Origin: Hypoxylon rubiginosum
Lineage: Eukaryota > Ascomycota > Sordariomycetes > Xylariales > Hypoxylaceae
NCBI GenBank assembly: GCA_902806565.1
Contig: CADCXA010000030.1
Location: 1,488,001 to 1,552,000 of the forward strand
Reading direction: 5' to 3'
DNA length: 64,000 nt
In this document: positions 21,013 to 32,682 of the stretch, one piece after another
How the letters are laid out: each line of letters begins with the position of its first letter
Position numbering within the stretch: the stretch's first letter is position 1
Position numbers and translations under genes: made by a program
Notes under the pieces: generated by a model
What the model was told of the DNA's origin: nothing
The model's database searches: none
Seen by the model: the letters and a program-made list of their open reading frames with translations, nothing else

Positions 21013-21843
21013 ATGGATCTACCAGACACATCTGCCATGCAATTACCTACCTTCATTCCGCCGTCCAACGTAACGCCTCACCCGCGCACCGGCGCCAAGT
21101 ACCGCGCGTACACGGAGGAGGACATGGCTCGGGCCGAGGAGGCCATCACCGAAGAAGGCACGTCGCTGCGGCAAGCGTCCGTCCGGTTCAACGTGCCGAA
21201 AACCACGCTGGCGGAGCGGCTCGGCGACAGGAGACCCAAGCCGCGGCCCCGCAAGGCCGACGGGGAGAACAGGCAGCGCACGCGGTACCGCTGGAGCGAG
21301 GCGGACATGGCGAGCGCCGTCGAGGCCGTGCGGGGCGGCGACAAGACCGGGGACGCGGCGCGGCGGTTCGGCGTGCCGGCTAGTCAGCTGAACGCGCGGA
21401 CGCGGGGGAGGGCGCCGAGGGACCTGCGGAGCGAGGTGTCGAGGCTGTCGCTGCGGCAGGAGGGGCTGCTGGCGGAGTGGGCGGCGGCGCAGGGGGCGCT
21501 GGGGTGCCCGCCGACTAAGGACGAGGTGTTCCGGCTCGCGGGACGGGCGCTGAGGAAGCAGCAGCAGCAGCAGCAGGAGGGGGCTGGGGCCGGGGTCGAC
21601 CGCGGGCTCGGGAAGCAGTGGATTGTGCACTGGATGCGGCGGTACCCGGATATTGAGATACTCGAGTGGGAGCCGAGAGAGGAGGTTAGGGGGGAGGAGG
21701 TGGAGGCAGAGACGAAGAAGAAGAACGGTGGCCGGAGGGCGGAGCAGAAGCAGATGTTTACGTTCGCGGTTAGAACGTTCGAGCCGGTGGTGGGGTTAAG
21801 GGGGAGTGACTATGGTGCTGCTGGTGCTGCTGAGACGACTTGA
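21013..21843 (+). CDS. Double psq / CENP-B-type helix-turn-helix protein
   Basis: Probable DNA-binding protein derived from a pogo/Tc5-type transposase. Intronless, 276 residues, with a good start context (ACCATGG). Two tandem pipsqueak-like helix-turn-helix units are visible: residues ~33-75 (YTEEDMARAEEAI ... RFNVPKTTLAERL) and ~93-135 (RWSEADMASAVEAV ... RFGVPASQLNART). Then comes a CENP-B/Tc5-type helical segment, ~145-215 (LSLRQEGLLAEWAAAQGALG; QWIVHWMRRYPDI), interrupted by a glutamine run coded by CAG repeats. No DDE nuclease domain follows; the tail is acidic and Lys-rich. It is markedly more GC-rich than the flanking DNA. It may be a domesticated regulator or the surviving N-terminal part of a transposase gene. 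Confidence 0.75.
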   Translation: MDLPDTSAMQLPTFIPPSNVTPHPRTGAKYRAYTEEDMARAEEAITEEGTSLRQASVRFNVPKTTLAERLGDRRPKPRPRKADGENRQRTRYRWSEADMASAVEAVRGGDKTGDAARRFGVPASQLNARTRGRAPRDLRSEVSRLSLRQEGLLAEWAAAQGALGCPPTKDEVFRLAGRALRKQQQQQQEGAGAGVDRGLGKQWIVHWMRRYPDIEILEWEPREEVRGEEVEAETKKKNGGRRAEQKQMFTFAVRTFEPVVGLRGSDYGAAGAAETT

Positions 21844-23522
21844 CACTTGAATATGGAAATCGCTCCTGGGCCGTCGGTGTCATGGGAAGGTGTTGAGTAA
21901 GGCGCCTGAGTAGCTGTACTCGTTCTCACTGTGCTCATAATCCGTAGAGCCGTCTATCGTACCCGAAGCGCGAAATTCGGCACGGATATAGTCTGGAAAA
22001 AGGCACTTGGTTTGCTATTTAAAGCCAGTCCTTATCCATACAGTGGGTGACTTTCGGCATGTCTAATAGGGCTTGTACCTCCCGCGATATCATTCCGGGG
22101 GTGGAGGAGTAAAGTACCCAATCTACAACCTCGAGGGTTAGTTTCTATCATCCAGTCGGGATGAGGTTCGTATTTACATAACCTCAGGGGCACCACGTGG
22201 AAAACGGCTCGGAACGCTGCAAGTAAGCGACTGCTCAGTAGGACGGGACGCGAACACGGCTAAATTGAGACTGGCAGCTTTATTAGTTTCTCCGTGGAAA
22301 TATGCATGCGGCCAGGGGCTGTTACAGAAGAGGTTCGAGCCGGCCATCACTACCGACCCATGGTAACATTGGAATTGTAAAGCATCAGCATGCATGCATA
22401 CATACATACATCCAGGCCCTGCGAAAGAAAGCCACTAGCTCCATACTCATACTAGTATGAGTACGAGTATTTACTCGAGTAATACTCATACTAAGTGTGG
22501 AGCTGGTATGTACTAGTATGAGTACTTTTCACGGCCTGCATCCTCCTCTCTTCGGCGAAAGCGTAAAGTAACTCCTATCTTATGTATTCACCGACACCCT
22601 GAATATGGTAGAGAACAGCTTTTTGTTCTCTCGAAGTCTTGAAGGAATCGTCGTCGCCAAGCATCAAGGGGCGTGGGGGATCGATTTCCCTTATGAGATC
22701 CGGATCCAACCCGAACCCCTGACTCCTAAGCTTCTTACTCTTGGCAAAGCCACGGGCCGCAGTGGATTGCACCCTTTAAAATGCGGAACCTTGTATCGCA
22801 TACTTCTTAGATGTAGGTTGGTAGTGTTATCACATCTGGCCATGTAATCCTCGACCACAAGTTGTAGGAATCGGAATGTTTCTCGGGAGTTGCTGTAGCA
22901 TTCTATGCTACGGTACCAGCGTCGATTGCTACCATACAGTACTATCCCTGGTCAACATCCCCCCAACGCCACGCAAACAAGCGTTGTGCCATGTCTCGGT
23001 CAGCCTCCCTTGATTCGACGGCGTTACCCCGTATGCCCGTAAGAATCAAGCCCGCGATAGCTCCGGGGAACGCCATCTTCCCAGCTTTCCCCGCGTTCTT
23101 TCCCAGCAGAGCTCTAGCTATTGTGTGTGGGGGCGTTTGGAGGTGGGAGGTGGGAGGTAAGACCTATCACAATCGGCGTTATTTGTTCGAAGGAACAAAA
23201 GCGGTCATGAATTGGCGTCCTATCATAGCCCTGCCTCGCGTTGGACAAAGACGCCCAGTGCTGCTTGATTACGCAAGTCGAATTTTCCGATCCAACACTA
23301 CATACATGTAGGTTGCCTACATAAACCCAGGGTTCGTGCCTACGTTGTATTACCTATCACCGCTTGGAGTAGGTGTTGTATTACCGAAATGCGCTCCCGA
23401 TAAACCCTGCAGCCGACTCGTAAGCGAAAATACTGGACGTCTTCAGTTGCTGTTGAAAAAGGTCAAGATCTCTCCATCTCTTTGTTGCACAGGTAGGAGA
23501 CAAGCTTGAAACTAGATCCAAA
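21844..23522. other. Intergenic region with palindromic repeats and tetranucleotide tract
   Basis: No gene is supported. A CATG/CATA tetranucleotide tract lies at about 22389-22412. From 22437 to 22525 there is an unusual set of palindromes: the perfect 18-mer ACTCATACTAGTATGAGT, a larger imperfect inverted repeat with GCTCCA arms around it, and a further GTACTAGTATGAGTAC. The ~200 nt before 23523 are the presumed promoter of the MFS gene. Confidence 0.5.
22437..22525. repeat. Nested palindrome / inverted-repeat cluster
   Basis: The element TACTCATACTA or its complement TAGTATGAGTA occurs repeatedly within ~90 nt. It forms a perfect 18-nt palindrome near 22445-22462 and an imperfect ~65-nt inverted repeat bounded by GCTCCA and TGGAGC. 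It could form a cruciform in DNA or a hairpin in RNA. Whether it is a transposon footprint, regulatory element or replication-slippage product is unknown. Confidence 0.6.
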
Positions 23523-25401
23523 ATGACGGCGTCCGACGACATATCCAAGTCCGAAACGAATGAGGTTCTGCCTGAATCCTCGGCTTATGAACAGCGTATC
23601 GAAAAAGATGTTCACCTCGCTGCCGAGGAAGGATATGCGGCCACAGACAGGTAAGGAGCTCTAGAGCCGCACAATGGAAGACGTATACTAAATCGGATTA
23701 TTTTTACCATAGCCACGGCGTGCCTATTTTCGAGTTTGATAGATTAGCGGAGAGAAGGCTTCGACTTAAGATCGACTACATGGTCGTGCCGACGGTATCT
23801 CTGCTGTACCTCTTCTGCTTCATTGATCGTTCCAACATCGGTATGTTCCCTCCGCTATATATTCCCAACTTCTCTTTGTGATTGTGCCAACCAGTGCTAG
23901 GAAATGCGAGACTGGCTGGGCTCGAGTCAGACCTGGGCATGTCAGGTAACGACTACAACGTGCTCTTGTCCATCTTCTTCATCAGCTACATCGTCTTCGA
24001 AGTTCCGTGTAACCTGGCTTGCAAGTGGATCGGCCCCGGCTGGTTTATCCCCTTCATCTCACTCGGATTCGGCGTCTGTTCGCTGGGGATGGCTTTCGTT
24101 TGGGATATGCCGGCAGCTTGCGGCGTTCGTTTCCTTCTCGGCGCCTTCGAAGCGGGCATGATGCCTGGCATTTCCTACTACTTGTCACGGTGGTACCGAC
24201 GCTCCGAATTGATCTTCCGGATAGCTCTATTTATCGTCATGGCTCCCCTAGCCGGTGCGTTTGGAGGACTGATTGCCTCGGGGTGTGTACGACCTTTCTC
24301 TAACTGCAAATGGTGAGGAAAAGTACTAAAGTGTCACAGTATCTTAACTCTGTCCAACATCGGCAGCGTCCGCGAGTGGCGCATGATTTTCTTGGTCGAG
24401 GGAATCATCACAATGGGACTTTCACTCATCGCGTTTATTACGCTCACCGACCGGCCTGAGACCGCACGGTGGCTTACGGAAGAAGAGAAGACCCTGGCAA
24501 TCGCTCGTGTCAAGTCGGAGATGCTCGGGCAAACTGCTGTCCTCGACAAGACGAGCCGTAAGAAAGTCTGGCTAGGTTTCTGGAACCCTGTCGTCTTAGC
24601 CACAAGTCTTATCTTCTTATTCAACAAGTACGTACCTACACTCCAGTTTCATTCGCAGCCATTTTACGTCGGAGAGCCTGGACTATTCCGAGATAGACGC
24701 CCTCCCGATACACTACCGCAGTTAAGACGCTGTTCCTAGGGTTTCTACAAGTCACCTCATACTAATTCGAGGTATTTAGCATCACCGTCCAAGGTCTAGC
24801 GTTCTTCGCGCCCACCATCGTAGCCAGCATCTTCCCAACGTACTCCACCGTGCAGAAGCAGCTCTACACGGTACCGCCGTACGTGGTCGGGGCCGTGTTC
24901 GAGCTCCTCCTCGCGCTGCTGAGCTGGCGGCTGGACAAGCGGCAGATCTTCTTCATCCCGGTCGCGCTCCTGACGATGATGGGCTACATCATGTTCCTGG
25001 CCAGCGCCGACACCCGGGTGCGGTACGCGGCGGCCTTCTTCACGGCCATCAGCTGCTTCGCGGCCGGACCGCTGACCAACGCGCAGGCCTCGGCCCAGGT
25101 CATCAGCGACTCGGCCCGCAGCATGTCCCTGGCCACCAACGTCATGTTCGGCAACGTCGGGGGGCTCGTGGCTACCTGGTCGTACCTCAGCTGGGACGGG
25201 CCCGACTACCCCATCGGCAACGGGCTCAACCTGGCCGCCTCGACTGTGACCCTGATCGTGGCTACGGTCACCCTGCTCTGGATGAACGCGGACAACAAGA
25301 GGCGCGACACGCTCGACGTGGGTAAGGAGCTGGAGGGCCTGACGCAGGCGCAGATTGAGTGTCTCGAGTGGAAACACCCTGGCTGGAGATGGAAGCCTTG
25401 A
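23523..25401 (+). CDS. MFS transporter, anion:cation symporter (ACS/Dal5) family
   Basis: Predicted plasma-membrane H+ symporter for a small organic acid, vitamin or allantoate-like solute; the substrate cannot be told from sequence. Five exons (23523-23650, 23713-23840, 23895-24282, 24340-24627, 24780-25401) join in phase to 517 residues. TM1 carries the family signature LYLFCFIDRSNIGNARLAGL, split by intron 2, then SGNDYNVLLSIFFISYIVFE in TM2. TM3-4 show the usual MFS loop, and the segment RFLLGAFEAGMMPG precedes the SYYLSRWYRRSE motif typical of the ACS group. The central loop has the recurrent DRPETARWLTEEE. TM7-12 follow in exon 5, which is clearly more GC-rich than exons 1-4. It is convergent with the P450 gene, 241 nt away. 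Confidence 0.92.
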
Positions 25402-25642
25402 TTACGACAGCAGCGGAAGGCTATCTCCGTCCTGTTCGCATCTCATTCCGCGAAACCTTTTGATTTGACATTTGGATTGCTGCTACAGTCTATATACAGT
25501 TCAAATGCGGTAAAATGTGTTCTTGTTTAGATACCTAAGGTTTGGATATAGGAGATGTCTTGGAACGGTAAAACTACGTGATGTACCTGCGGTGAGGTAG
25601 ATCCTAGAAAACATAACAAAATAGGTAGCCGATACCAATCCA

Positions 25643-27535
25643 CTACGCAGCCGTCTTGACCCTCTTGAAAAGAATCTCCTTGGTCGGGTCGGGGAAGGCG
25701 TCGGTGCCCATGTTGATGTTGGCGTAGCGCTCGGTCAGGCCGTCGGGCATGCGGATGTCGTAGTCGAGCAGGATGCGCGCGAGGATCAGCTTGATCTCGT
25801 TGGCGGCGAAGAAGCGGCCCGGGCACGCGTGGCGGCCGTACCCGAAGTGCAGGAAGTCCTTGGTCACCGTCACGAACTGGTGCTGCTCCTTGTTCTTGTA
25901 CTTGAGCAGGTCCTCCGTCGTGCCGTTGCGGAGGTTCAGGAACCGGCGCGCGTCGAATGTCTGTTACGAGATAGGCTAGTTAATACATGTCTCGTACCAG
26001 CACCTGCATTGGAAAGTCTTGGTGACTGTCTCGGGAACGCTTACCTCGGGGTTCTGGTACACGGTCGGGTCTTGCACGGCGAGCGCGTGCGGCGTCTCGA
26101 TCATGTAGCCGGCGGGCAGGTGTGTGCCGTCGCTTAGCGTGACGGGCTTGTCGACGTATCGCTGGAATCGGACCAGACTACCCGGATTCACTCGCTGCGA
26201 TTCCTTCATGACGCTGTCCAGAAGCTTCATTTCGAATAGGGCGTGGCTCGTCATGACGCCGTCGTGGGCGGCAAGGACGCTTCGGATCTCTTCTCGCACC
26301 TCTTCAATTACGTCGGGTCGCACTACGAGATCGTACAGGCTAGGAAGAAACGTCAGTATCGAGTTTTGGATTTATGAGGAACGTGAGTTGGCTCGAGTGC
26401 TCACATCATTGTCACCGTCAGCGTCGTGGTGTGGATGGCAGCCATGCTAAGATTCAGCTGTGTCTCAGCAAGGACCTCGTCAGAGAGCCCGAACTCGTCG
26501 ATCTTATTCAGCATCCACTGTAGGGCATCGTCAGGCATATCATTTCCAGCCTTCATAGCCGCGCGCCTCTGCTCGATGACGGGGCCTAGAAAGTTATGCG
26601 CCTTTTTGCGCTCGGATAACAGCTTGTCGACCTCGGGCGTGAAGTACCGGCCGATCCACCTCCATCGCTTGCTCCATTGCTTCAGCTTCGTGACGGCGTT
26701 GAGGAAGTCCAGCGTGTACCCGATGCTGGCGTTCAAGTAGTCCTCCGAGCGGCACAGCTCCGGCCCGATAAAGATCGCACCCGATATTTTGGCCACCATG
26801 CGCAGAATCGTCTGATATACTACCACCGACGTCCAGTCGTCGCACGGCGGTAGCTCCTCTCGGATCGTCTGGTCCGTCTCTGCCGACAGTCGCGGGTTGA
26901 TGCGCGCTCCAGGGAGTGTCAGCTTAATAGGTCGTTATGAGATCAGCACGTGGCAGCAAACTCACTCAAGCCGCGAGTCAAGTCGCCTCGAATGATGTGG
27001 ATCATGAATGCCGTCAGCTTCGGATTTCCCATTTGCAGATGCTTATGCTCGTTAATCTAGAAATCAGGTTAGATTTGTCGGAACTGTCCTAACCACCAGT
27101 TATTCCCCAGCTTGCGGCGGTAAACGTACTATATCGAAAGCCTTGTTGATGTTGATGACATCGTCCGGAAGTTGTCTCACTTCCTCCATAAGGTGTCGGG
27201 GTATCACGATGCGGTCACCTAACCGGTAGTATCAGTGTACCATCCATGTTAGAGCACGGACCGCGTGGAAGATGTCTCTTCGTACCATCCAAAGCGGTCA
27301 GCCTGTACGCCTTAGACTTGAACATTTCATATCCTTTCTTGTAAAAGTCTATGCCGTTCGTGATGAACGCTTTCCTTCGCTTATCCGTGCTTCCGTATTC
27401 GCTGCCGACCAGCGGTAGATGCGACACATGATTGCTTCCGAATAGGAGTGTGGCGACGAGTACGGTGGTGAAGACCACGGCGATAGACGCCAGCACGGGC
27501 CCTCGCTCCTCGAGTAGAGCTGCAACCTGATCCAT
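25643..27535 (-). CDS. Cytochrome P450 monooxygenase (microsomal class II)
   Basis: ER-anchored haem monooxygenase; substrate unknown. Six exons on the minus strand (27286-27535, 27130-27218, 26966-27056, 26405-26906, 26045-26339, 25643-25960) keep frame throughout and give 514 residues. The N-terminus has a membrane anchor (SIAVVFTTVLVATLLF). The I-helix region is MAAIHTTTLTV, with His replacing the usual acidic/Gly pattern (AGxxT). The ExxR motif is KESQR, the PERF-like region lies in TFDARRFLNLR, and the Cys-ligand loop is FGYGRHACPGRFFA. The overall sequence style (INEHKHLQMGNPKLTAF, then EELPPCDDWTSV) resembles fungal terpenoid-type P450s such as the ent-kaurene oxidase group, but that is inference. 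The 3' acceptor of intron 3 (just above 26906) was chosen because the other candidate breaks frame. Confidence 0.9.
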
Positions 27536-30500
27536 TGCTTCCCGACAGATCAAAATAAGTATGCGGAAAAGCGCAGAAGGTAACTGTGAGATGGAAGAGA
27601 GTGGGCGACGGGTGGATGATATGTAGTTGACGATGGCCCAATAAAATGTAACGCAATTCCAATTCGGCCCTGGACCTACATGGGTAACGCTTAGGTACCT
27701 CCCTAATGCACAACACGTATACGAAAACGAATACAACTCCAATTCTTCGCATTCGTGTGCCGCAGATGTAAGATGTAGCAGTGTAGGTGCGTCTCGAGCT
27801 ACCGAATTGCTCACCGCGGACTCACCCCTTACATAGCCCCTAATAATGCTAGCCAGATATTTGCTTTCCTGTTGTTTTCCTTTGTTCGTGAGCTTCTAAT
27901 TGACCCACCGCACGTTTAATCCCACATAGGACTAATTCATACACATGGGACTAATTCATAGAATGAGAAATTAGTGCCTACCTAGCAGCCTAGCGGCCAA
28001 GGAGGATCCAAGAGGAACAGGGCTGAATGGCTACCGACCCGATACAAACCTGAAATAACTAATAACTCGGCCGTCCTGCCGTCCTCGTGTCTAGCAATTG
28101 CGGAAGTACCGTGGCGCCGTGCATGAGATCGGCGGCAGAGGGCTGACCAATAACATTCTTGCAGCATGAAAAGACCCCGAATTTTTTCAACCAGGTATTC
28201 AGTTTCGCTTCTATTTCTCCTTTTGACTTTTGTGACTTATCTGCTTTATTATGTATATAAGACTAGGTAAAGGATTCGAAGGATTTGATTAAGATTACTT
28301 TTAATAGGCGGGAGTATAACGGGGCCATACAATAGTAGTGAGGTAGCCATTGGCCGCATCGGATCCGATTCCGATAAGACGTGCTCCAGCAGGGATCGTG
28401 AAGCGAAAAGATGACCTAACAAGGCAGCTTGTCTTCAGCTATCGTTAGCTTCCATCTTCTAGACCAAAAGATGATAAGCCCCGACTATTTTTGGCGCGGC
28501 TATTACTCTGCCGTATAATCCTCTATCAACACCAAGCCTCAGCTGCGTGACTCCCTGAGAGCACAAGAGCAATAGCACATAGAAAATGTCAGTACCAAGA
28601 CGCAGTTGATAACTGTGGATACAAGAAGAACATGGCATCAAATTCGCAAGATTTCCCCAAAGCGGAATTCTCATTTGGACCATAACCATAGGTACCTTAG
28701 ACTTCTTGAGCTTACCTAACCAAGTCACCCGAAATACAGCACAACTTCATGCAGCTTCGTCTCTTCTTAGATGAATGTAAAGCTGGTACGTTGAGCGCCG
28801 GGTGTCATATGATAAAACGAGAAACAAATCTTATAGGTACTCCCTATCGACGAACCAAGAGAGGCCGTTGCTTGATGCCATCTAGAATATACCCATCAGA
28901 TAGCCGTTATCAACAAATACAGTAAAGACGCATAGCATCCCAGCTACCAGAATTACCATTCAGGTTTATGTCTGCCTTTCTTGCAATTATATTTATGCGT
29001 GCTGACTCACAGTGAGCAGCAAACACTTGATCCCGAAGACTTGGTCTCCCTAAGTTACCTACCTAGGTATATTAGTAGGCAATTACAGAGAATACATACG
29101 TACTTAACTTACCCTGCAGTATGAATCCTTCCTAGAGCACAATGCAGTTTGACCTGCATTCGCTAACGCCAATGCAAGGGGTACGGCGGTAGTACGTATG
29201 TGGTGCGACGCACCGCACCCTTGGTGGCACATGTTAGTAATCCCATTCAGAGGCGGAGGCATCCATTGGCCCAGAACGCCTGGTCGAGTTATTCCCGGTG
29301 CTCTAAAAGCTTTCGTAGGAGGATGATAACTGACAGCACAGATATCTACCTAGGTAGTCTAAGAAACCAACATTCGTCAATTCCAATGACAAAGCATTGT
29401 ACTTTTCTCCACGGGTAACACGAATACGGAACTGCCGCATTCTACATGCCATTCAAGACAAGAATAAGAGGGTTTGATCCTATGGTGGGAAAATGTGTGT
29501 GTAGTAGTACGACGTGCGTATGAGAGTTGGGTCAGCGTCCAGCATTTCTCTACCTGATATCACTTGCACATTATCGAAACTACCTCCTACACAATAAGAG
29601 CACCAGCTATTCAGATCTTTGTGAAATGGAGACTTTGGTTGGGTTTCATGGGTGTATTTTTGAGATAGCTCAACCACTTTATAAACTGAGATGGTTGACG
29701 TGGAGCTCGGAGCTCACCTCGGCGGACGACTTGGTCTCCAATATGTAACAGCATTACTACATCCCCATTTCCCCATCAACTCTTATAAGTAACAGGTTTG
29801 ACCGCTACCTACTCAAGTACTGTAGCGAGGCTTAAGAGGACTTGGGGCAGACTTATATCGTTCCGATGCCCATCCTGGGTAACTACAATGCCACTATCCC
29901 AAAAAAATAATAATAATGGAGTGCTTGCAGTCGCATAATCCTACTAAGACTAGGTAGCTGGCAAGTCTATGCCGGCAGAAACCGACCCAGCCTACCAAAA
30001 TCCATTCAATAACTAGTGCTCGGCACTCTGGTCAGGGGATTAGATGACTAATACGTGCCCTTAACTTCGGTCTGCAGTATGATGAAAGAATAATACTTGT
30101 CAGGAGCTGACAGTTAGAAGGCAGATATCTACCTACCTAAGGCAACATTCGTAATCTATACGTTGCACTTCTCATCTTCTAGGTTTTGGGACTGTGTCAA
30201 ATTAGGAGGGGTTTACGGAGGAAGTAATCATGAACAATCCGGCAAGATTTTGCCGAGTTTTCACGAATTCCTTCTATGTATAATACCATAATTCTTTATT
30301 CCGTATTATTATATGCTGGTAAGCTTGCAATACTAGATAAATTATGGAGTTACATGTCTTGCTATCGCTGGTCTCAAGGTATTCCTATTGCCTCCTCGTC
30401 GGTAAAACGCTGAACATGAGTCCTTGGGCACATACCGAGTACCCGTGATGGAAATAGATGGTGAAAAACTTTGCCAAATTGTAGGGAGTTTATCTTGAGG

Positions 30501-31791
30501 AGTTGCTGTTAATGAATGGCATCTCAGTATTCAATTAACCGTTACTCTCCCACCGGGCAGAGGATCATGCCATATGGGGTGCGTTAGCATTTCGCCTGAT
30601 ATGGCACGTCACTTCGCAGCATTTTTAGAGAATATCTAGAGCATTAGAGTTTATATGCAGATGTGTCACACCCCAAGTGACGTTTTTCTTGAATTATTCA
30701 ACACTGATTAGTTACACGGCAAGGCTACTGAAGCCACACAAGCCTAGGAATGGCTTAGTTGTTAGCAAAGTTTAGAGTGGGATATACTAATCAGCATTGG
30801 AAACGAAATATAAGAGAGGAGTGCTTGGGATAGACTCGTTATAACTGGTGTAGATTTTACTACATTACTGTTTGAAGAATCTCCTACATATACTCCGTCC
30901 AATATTATTTCAAGTACTGTGGAACGAAATAGTGTTAGGTAAGGCACGCTCTTGTCAGCAATGTTGAAATAAGGATGCCGTAGAGCCCGGAATTCCAAAT
31001 ATAATCGGCCCTTCTACAATAGATGCACATGACGAAGATGATGCTGCGACTGGAATAAGTTTAATCCTCGAGTATATGGACGTGGTGTTTAGTTAGCGAG
31101 ATGACCGTGTATCCCTTAACAATCATGCTTGTGCGTCTCCCGCACCAATACCGCTTCATAAAAGATGCAGAGCGTCGTCATACTTCATCTCTGTCCTTGT
31201 CATATGGCTAGGCGGACTCGCTTGGCAAGCGGAATCTAGGGGCTACTATCCGCTTCACTGCAATGCGCCCCGGATTCGCTGCGCATATAGATGAAATTTC
31301 CCCATACTTCTTGTCTAATCGGTTCCTAATCCTTCGAATACCATGGCACGGAACTGTTCAAATTAGAAGCGAGTGGCCTCGCAGCCAATTAGCCCTGGCG
31401 CGTATATGAATTCTGGCTTTACCGGCTATATTACCCCAGATCCACCGGGGACGCTGCGGCCATACAGAGACGTCGACCACTATCCGAAAGGAGTTTGACC
31501 TTGATCTAATCTGTCCCGGAGAATTTCTCTGGTGCGGCTTGCTAGGTTTGATACGGGCTTAGGTGCCTTACTGCGTTACGGACATAGAGTGAAAGGGGCT
31601 GCTAGTATCGGCACCGCTTGCCCCTACTTTATTATGTTCGGCATATAGGTGATTCTCAGTGTACATAGCAATACCACATCATCTATATATACGCGCGATG
31701 GAACACTGGGAGCAGCAGAGAACCTTACTACCCCAAGCCTGGTCAGTCTACCGAACCTCATAGCATACAGGCTACCCCTAGTACAGACAAG
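27536..31791. other. 4.3-kb gene desert before the AA9 gene
   Basis: Only short, unconvincing frames on both strands; base composition is AT-richer than the neighbouring coding blocks. The dispersed CTACCTAGGTAG-type motif occurs near 29056-29073, 29346-29357 and 30127-30140. The last ~500 nt are probably the AA9 promoter. No transposon motifs recognised. Confidence 0.5.
31268..31691 (+). promoter_or_regulatory. Putative AA9 promoter elements (CreA-like sites, TATA box)
   Basis: A TATA-like run (TATATATA) lies at 31684-31691, ~100 nt before the start codon. Two copies of the CreA/Cre1 consensus SYGGRG are present: CCCCGG at 31268-31273 (reverse orientation) and CCGGGG at 31445-31450. Carbon-catabolite control is usual for secreted lignocellulose enzymes, but 6-bp sites occur often by chance, so this is suggestive only. 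Confidence 0.35.
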
Positions 31792-32682
31792 ATGAAGTTC
31801 TCTTTAGTTGCGGCTGCGGCATTCGCCCTGTCAGCTGAGGCTCACTGCATTTTCCAAGTAAGCCTCAGTTACAGTGCCATTTACGAAATATAATGACTCA
31901 CGACGCATATAGGAAGTCTCAGTCAACGGAGCAAAGCAGGGTTCGCTCGTCGGTCTCCGGGCTCCGTCCGACAACAACCCCGTCTACGATGTGACCTCGC
32001 AAGGTAAGAATCAACGAAGCCGCCTCCTTCGGCTTGAGATTTCACTATAGATGTATACCTCCCCGAAAGGGAGATACTGACCTCGCGTTCCGCAGACATC
32101 ATCTGCCAAAAGCAGGGAACCACTTCTAGCCAGGTCATCTCGGTCAACCCCGGCGACCAGCTGGGTGCGTACTTCGGCCACGTCATCGGCGGCGCGCAGT
32201 TCGCCAACGACCCCGACAACCCGATCGCGAAGTCCCACAAGGGACCCGTGACGGCCTGGCTCGCCAAGGTGGACAGCGCGGCGTCGGCGAGCAAGACGGG
32301 GCTCAAGTGGTTCAAGATCTGGGAGGACACGTTCGACACGTCGAGCAAGCAGTGGGGCGTGGACCACATGATCGCCAACCAGGGCTGGGTCAACTTCGCG
32401 CTGCCGCAGTGCATCGCGCCCGGCGAGTACCTCATGCGCGTCGAGATCCTGGCCCTCCACAGCGCGACCAAGGCCGGCGGCGCCCAGTTCTACATGTCGT
32501 GCGCCCAGATCAAGGTCGGCGGCAGCGGCAGCTTCTCGCCCAGCCAGACCGTGAGCTTCCCTGGCGCCTACCAGGCCAACGACCCGAGCATCGTCGTCAG
32601 CATCTACGGCCTCACCGGCCAGCCCGACAACGCCGGCAAGGCGTACAACGCTCCTGGTAACGTCCCCGTGATCCAGTGCTAA
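31792..32682 (+). CDS. AA9 lytic polysaccharide monooxygenase (secreted)
   Basis: Copper enzyme that oxidatively cleaves cellulose or other beta-glucans outside the cell. Exons 31792-31857, 31913-32003 and 32096-32682 give 247 residues. A 17-residue signal peptide (MKFSLVAAAAFALSAEA) leaves His1 at the mature N-terminus, the first copper ligand of the histidine brace. The second brace histidine is in AKSHKGPVTAWLAKV. Then come WGVDHMIANQGWVNFALPQC, LMRVEILALHSA and GGAQFYMSCAQIKV, with the conserved His/Gln/axial Tyr of AA9. The early segment FQEVSVNGAKQGSLVGLRAP is typical. There is no CBM1 module; the protein ends soon after VPVIQC. Unusual: mature residue 2 is Cys (His-Cys-Ile-Phe). Exon 3 is very GC-rich, with strong third-position G/C bias. 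Confidence 0.95.

Noticed and set aside
21043..21630. 195-codon minus-strand frame
   Set aside because: Shadow of the psq-domain gene; Pro/Arg-rich nonsense composition.
24796..25377. 193-codon minus-strand frame
   Set aside because: Shadow of MFS exon 5, which encodes clear transmembrane helices on the plus strand.
23523..27535. MFS transporter plus P450 as a secondary-metabolite cluster
   Set aside because: Only two convergent genes with no backbone synthase within 20 kb; the type III PKS is separated by many unrelated genes.
28459..30998. Several 60-90 codon frames in the gene desert
   Set aside because: Short, AT-rich, on both strands, without domains, splice partners or biased codon use.
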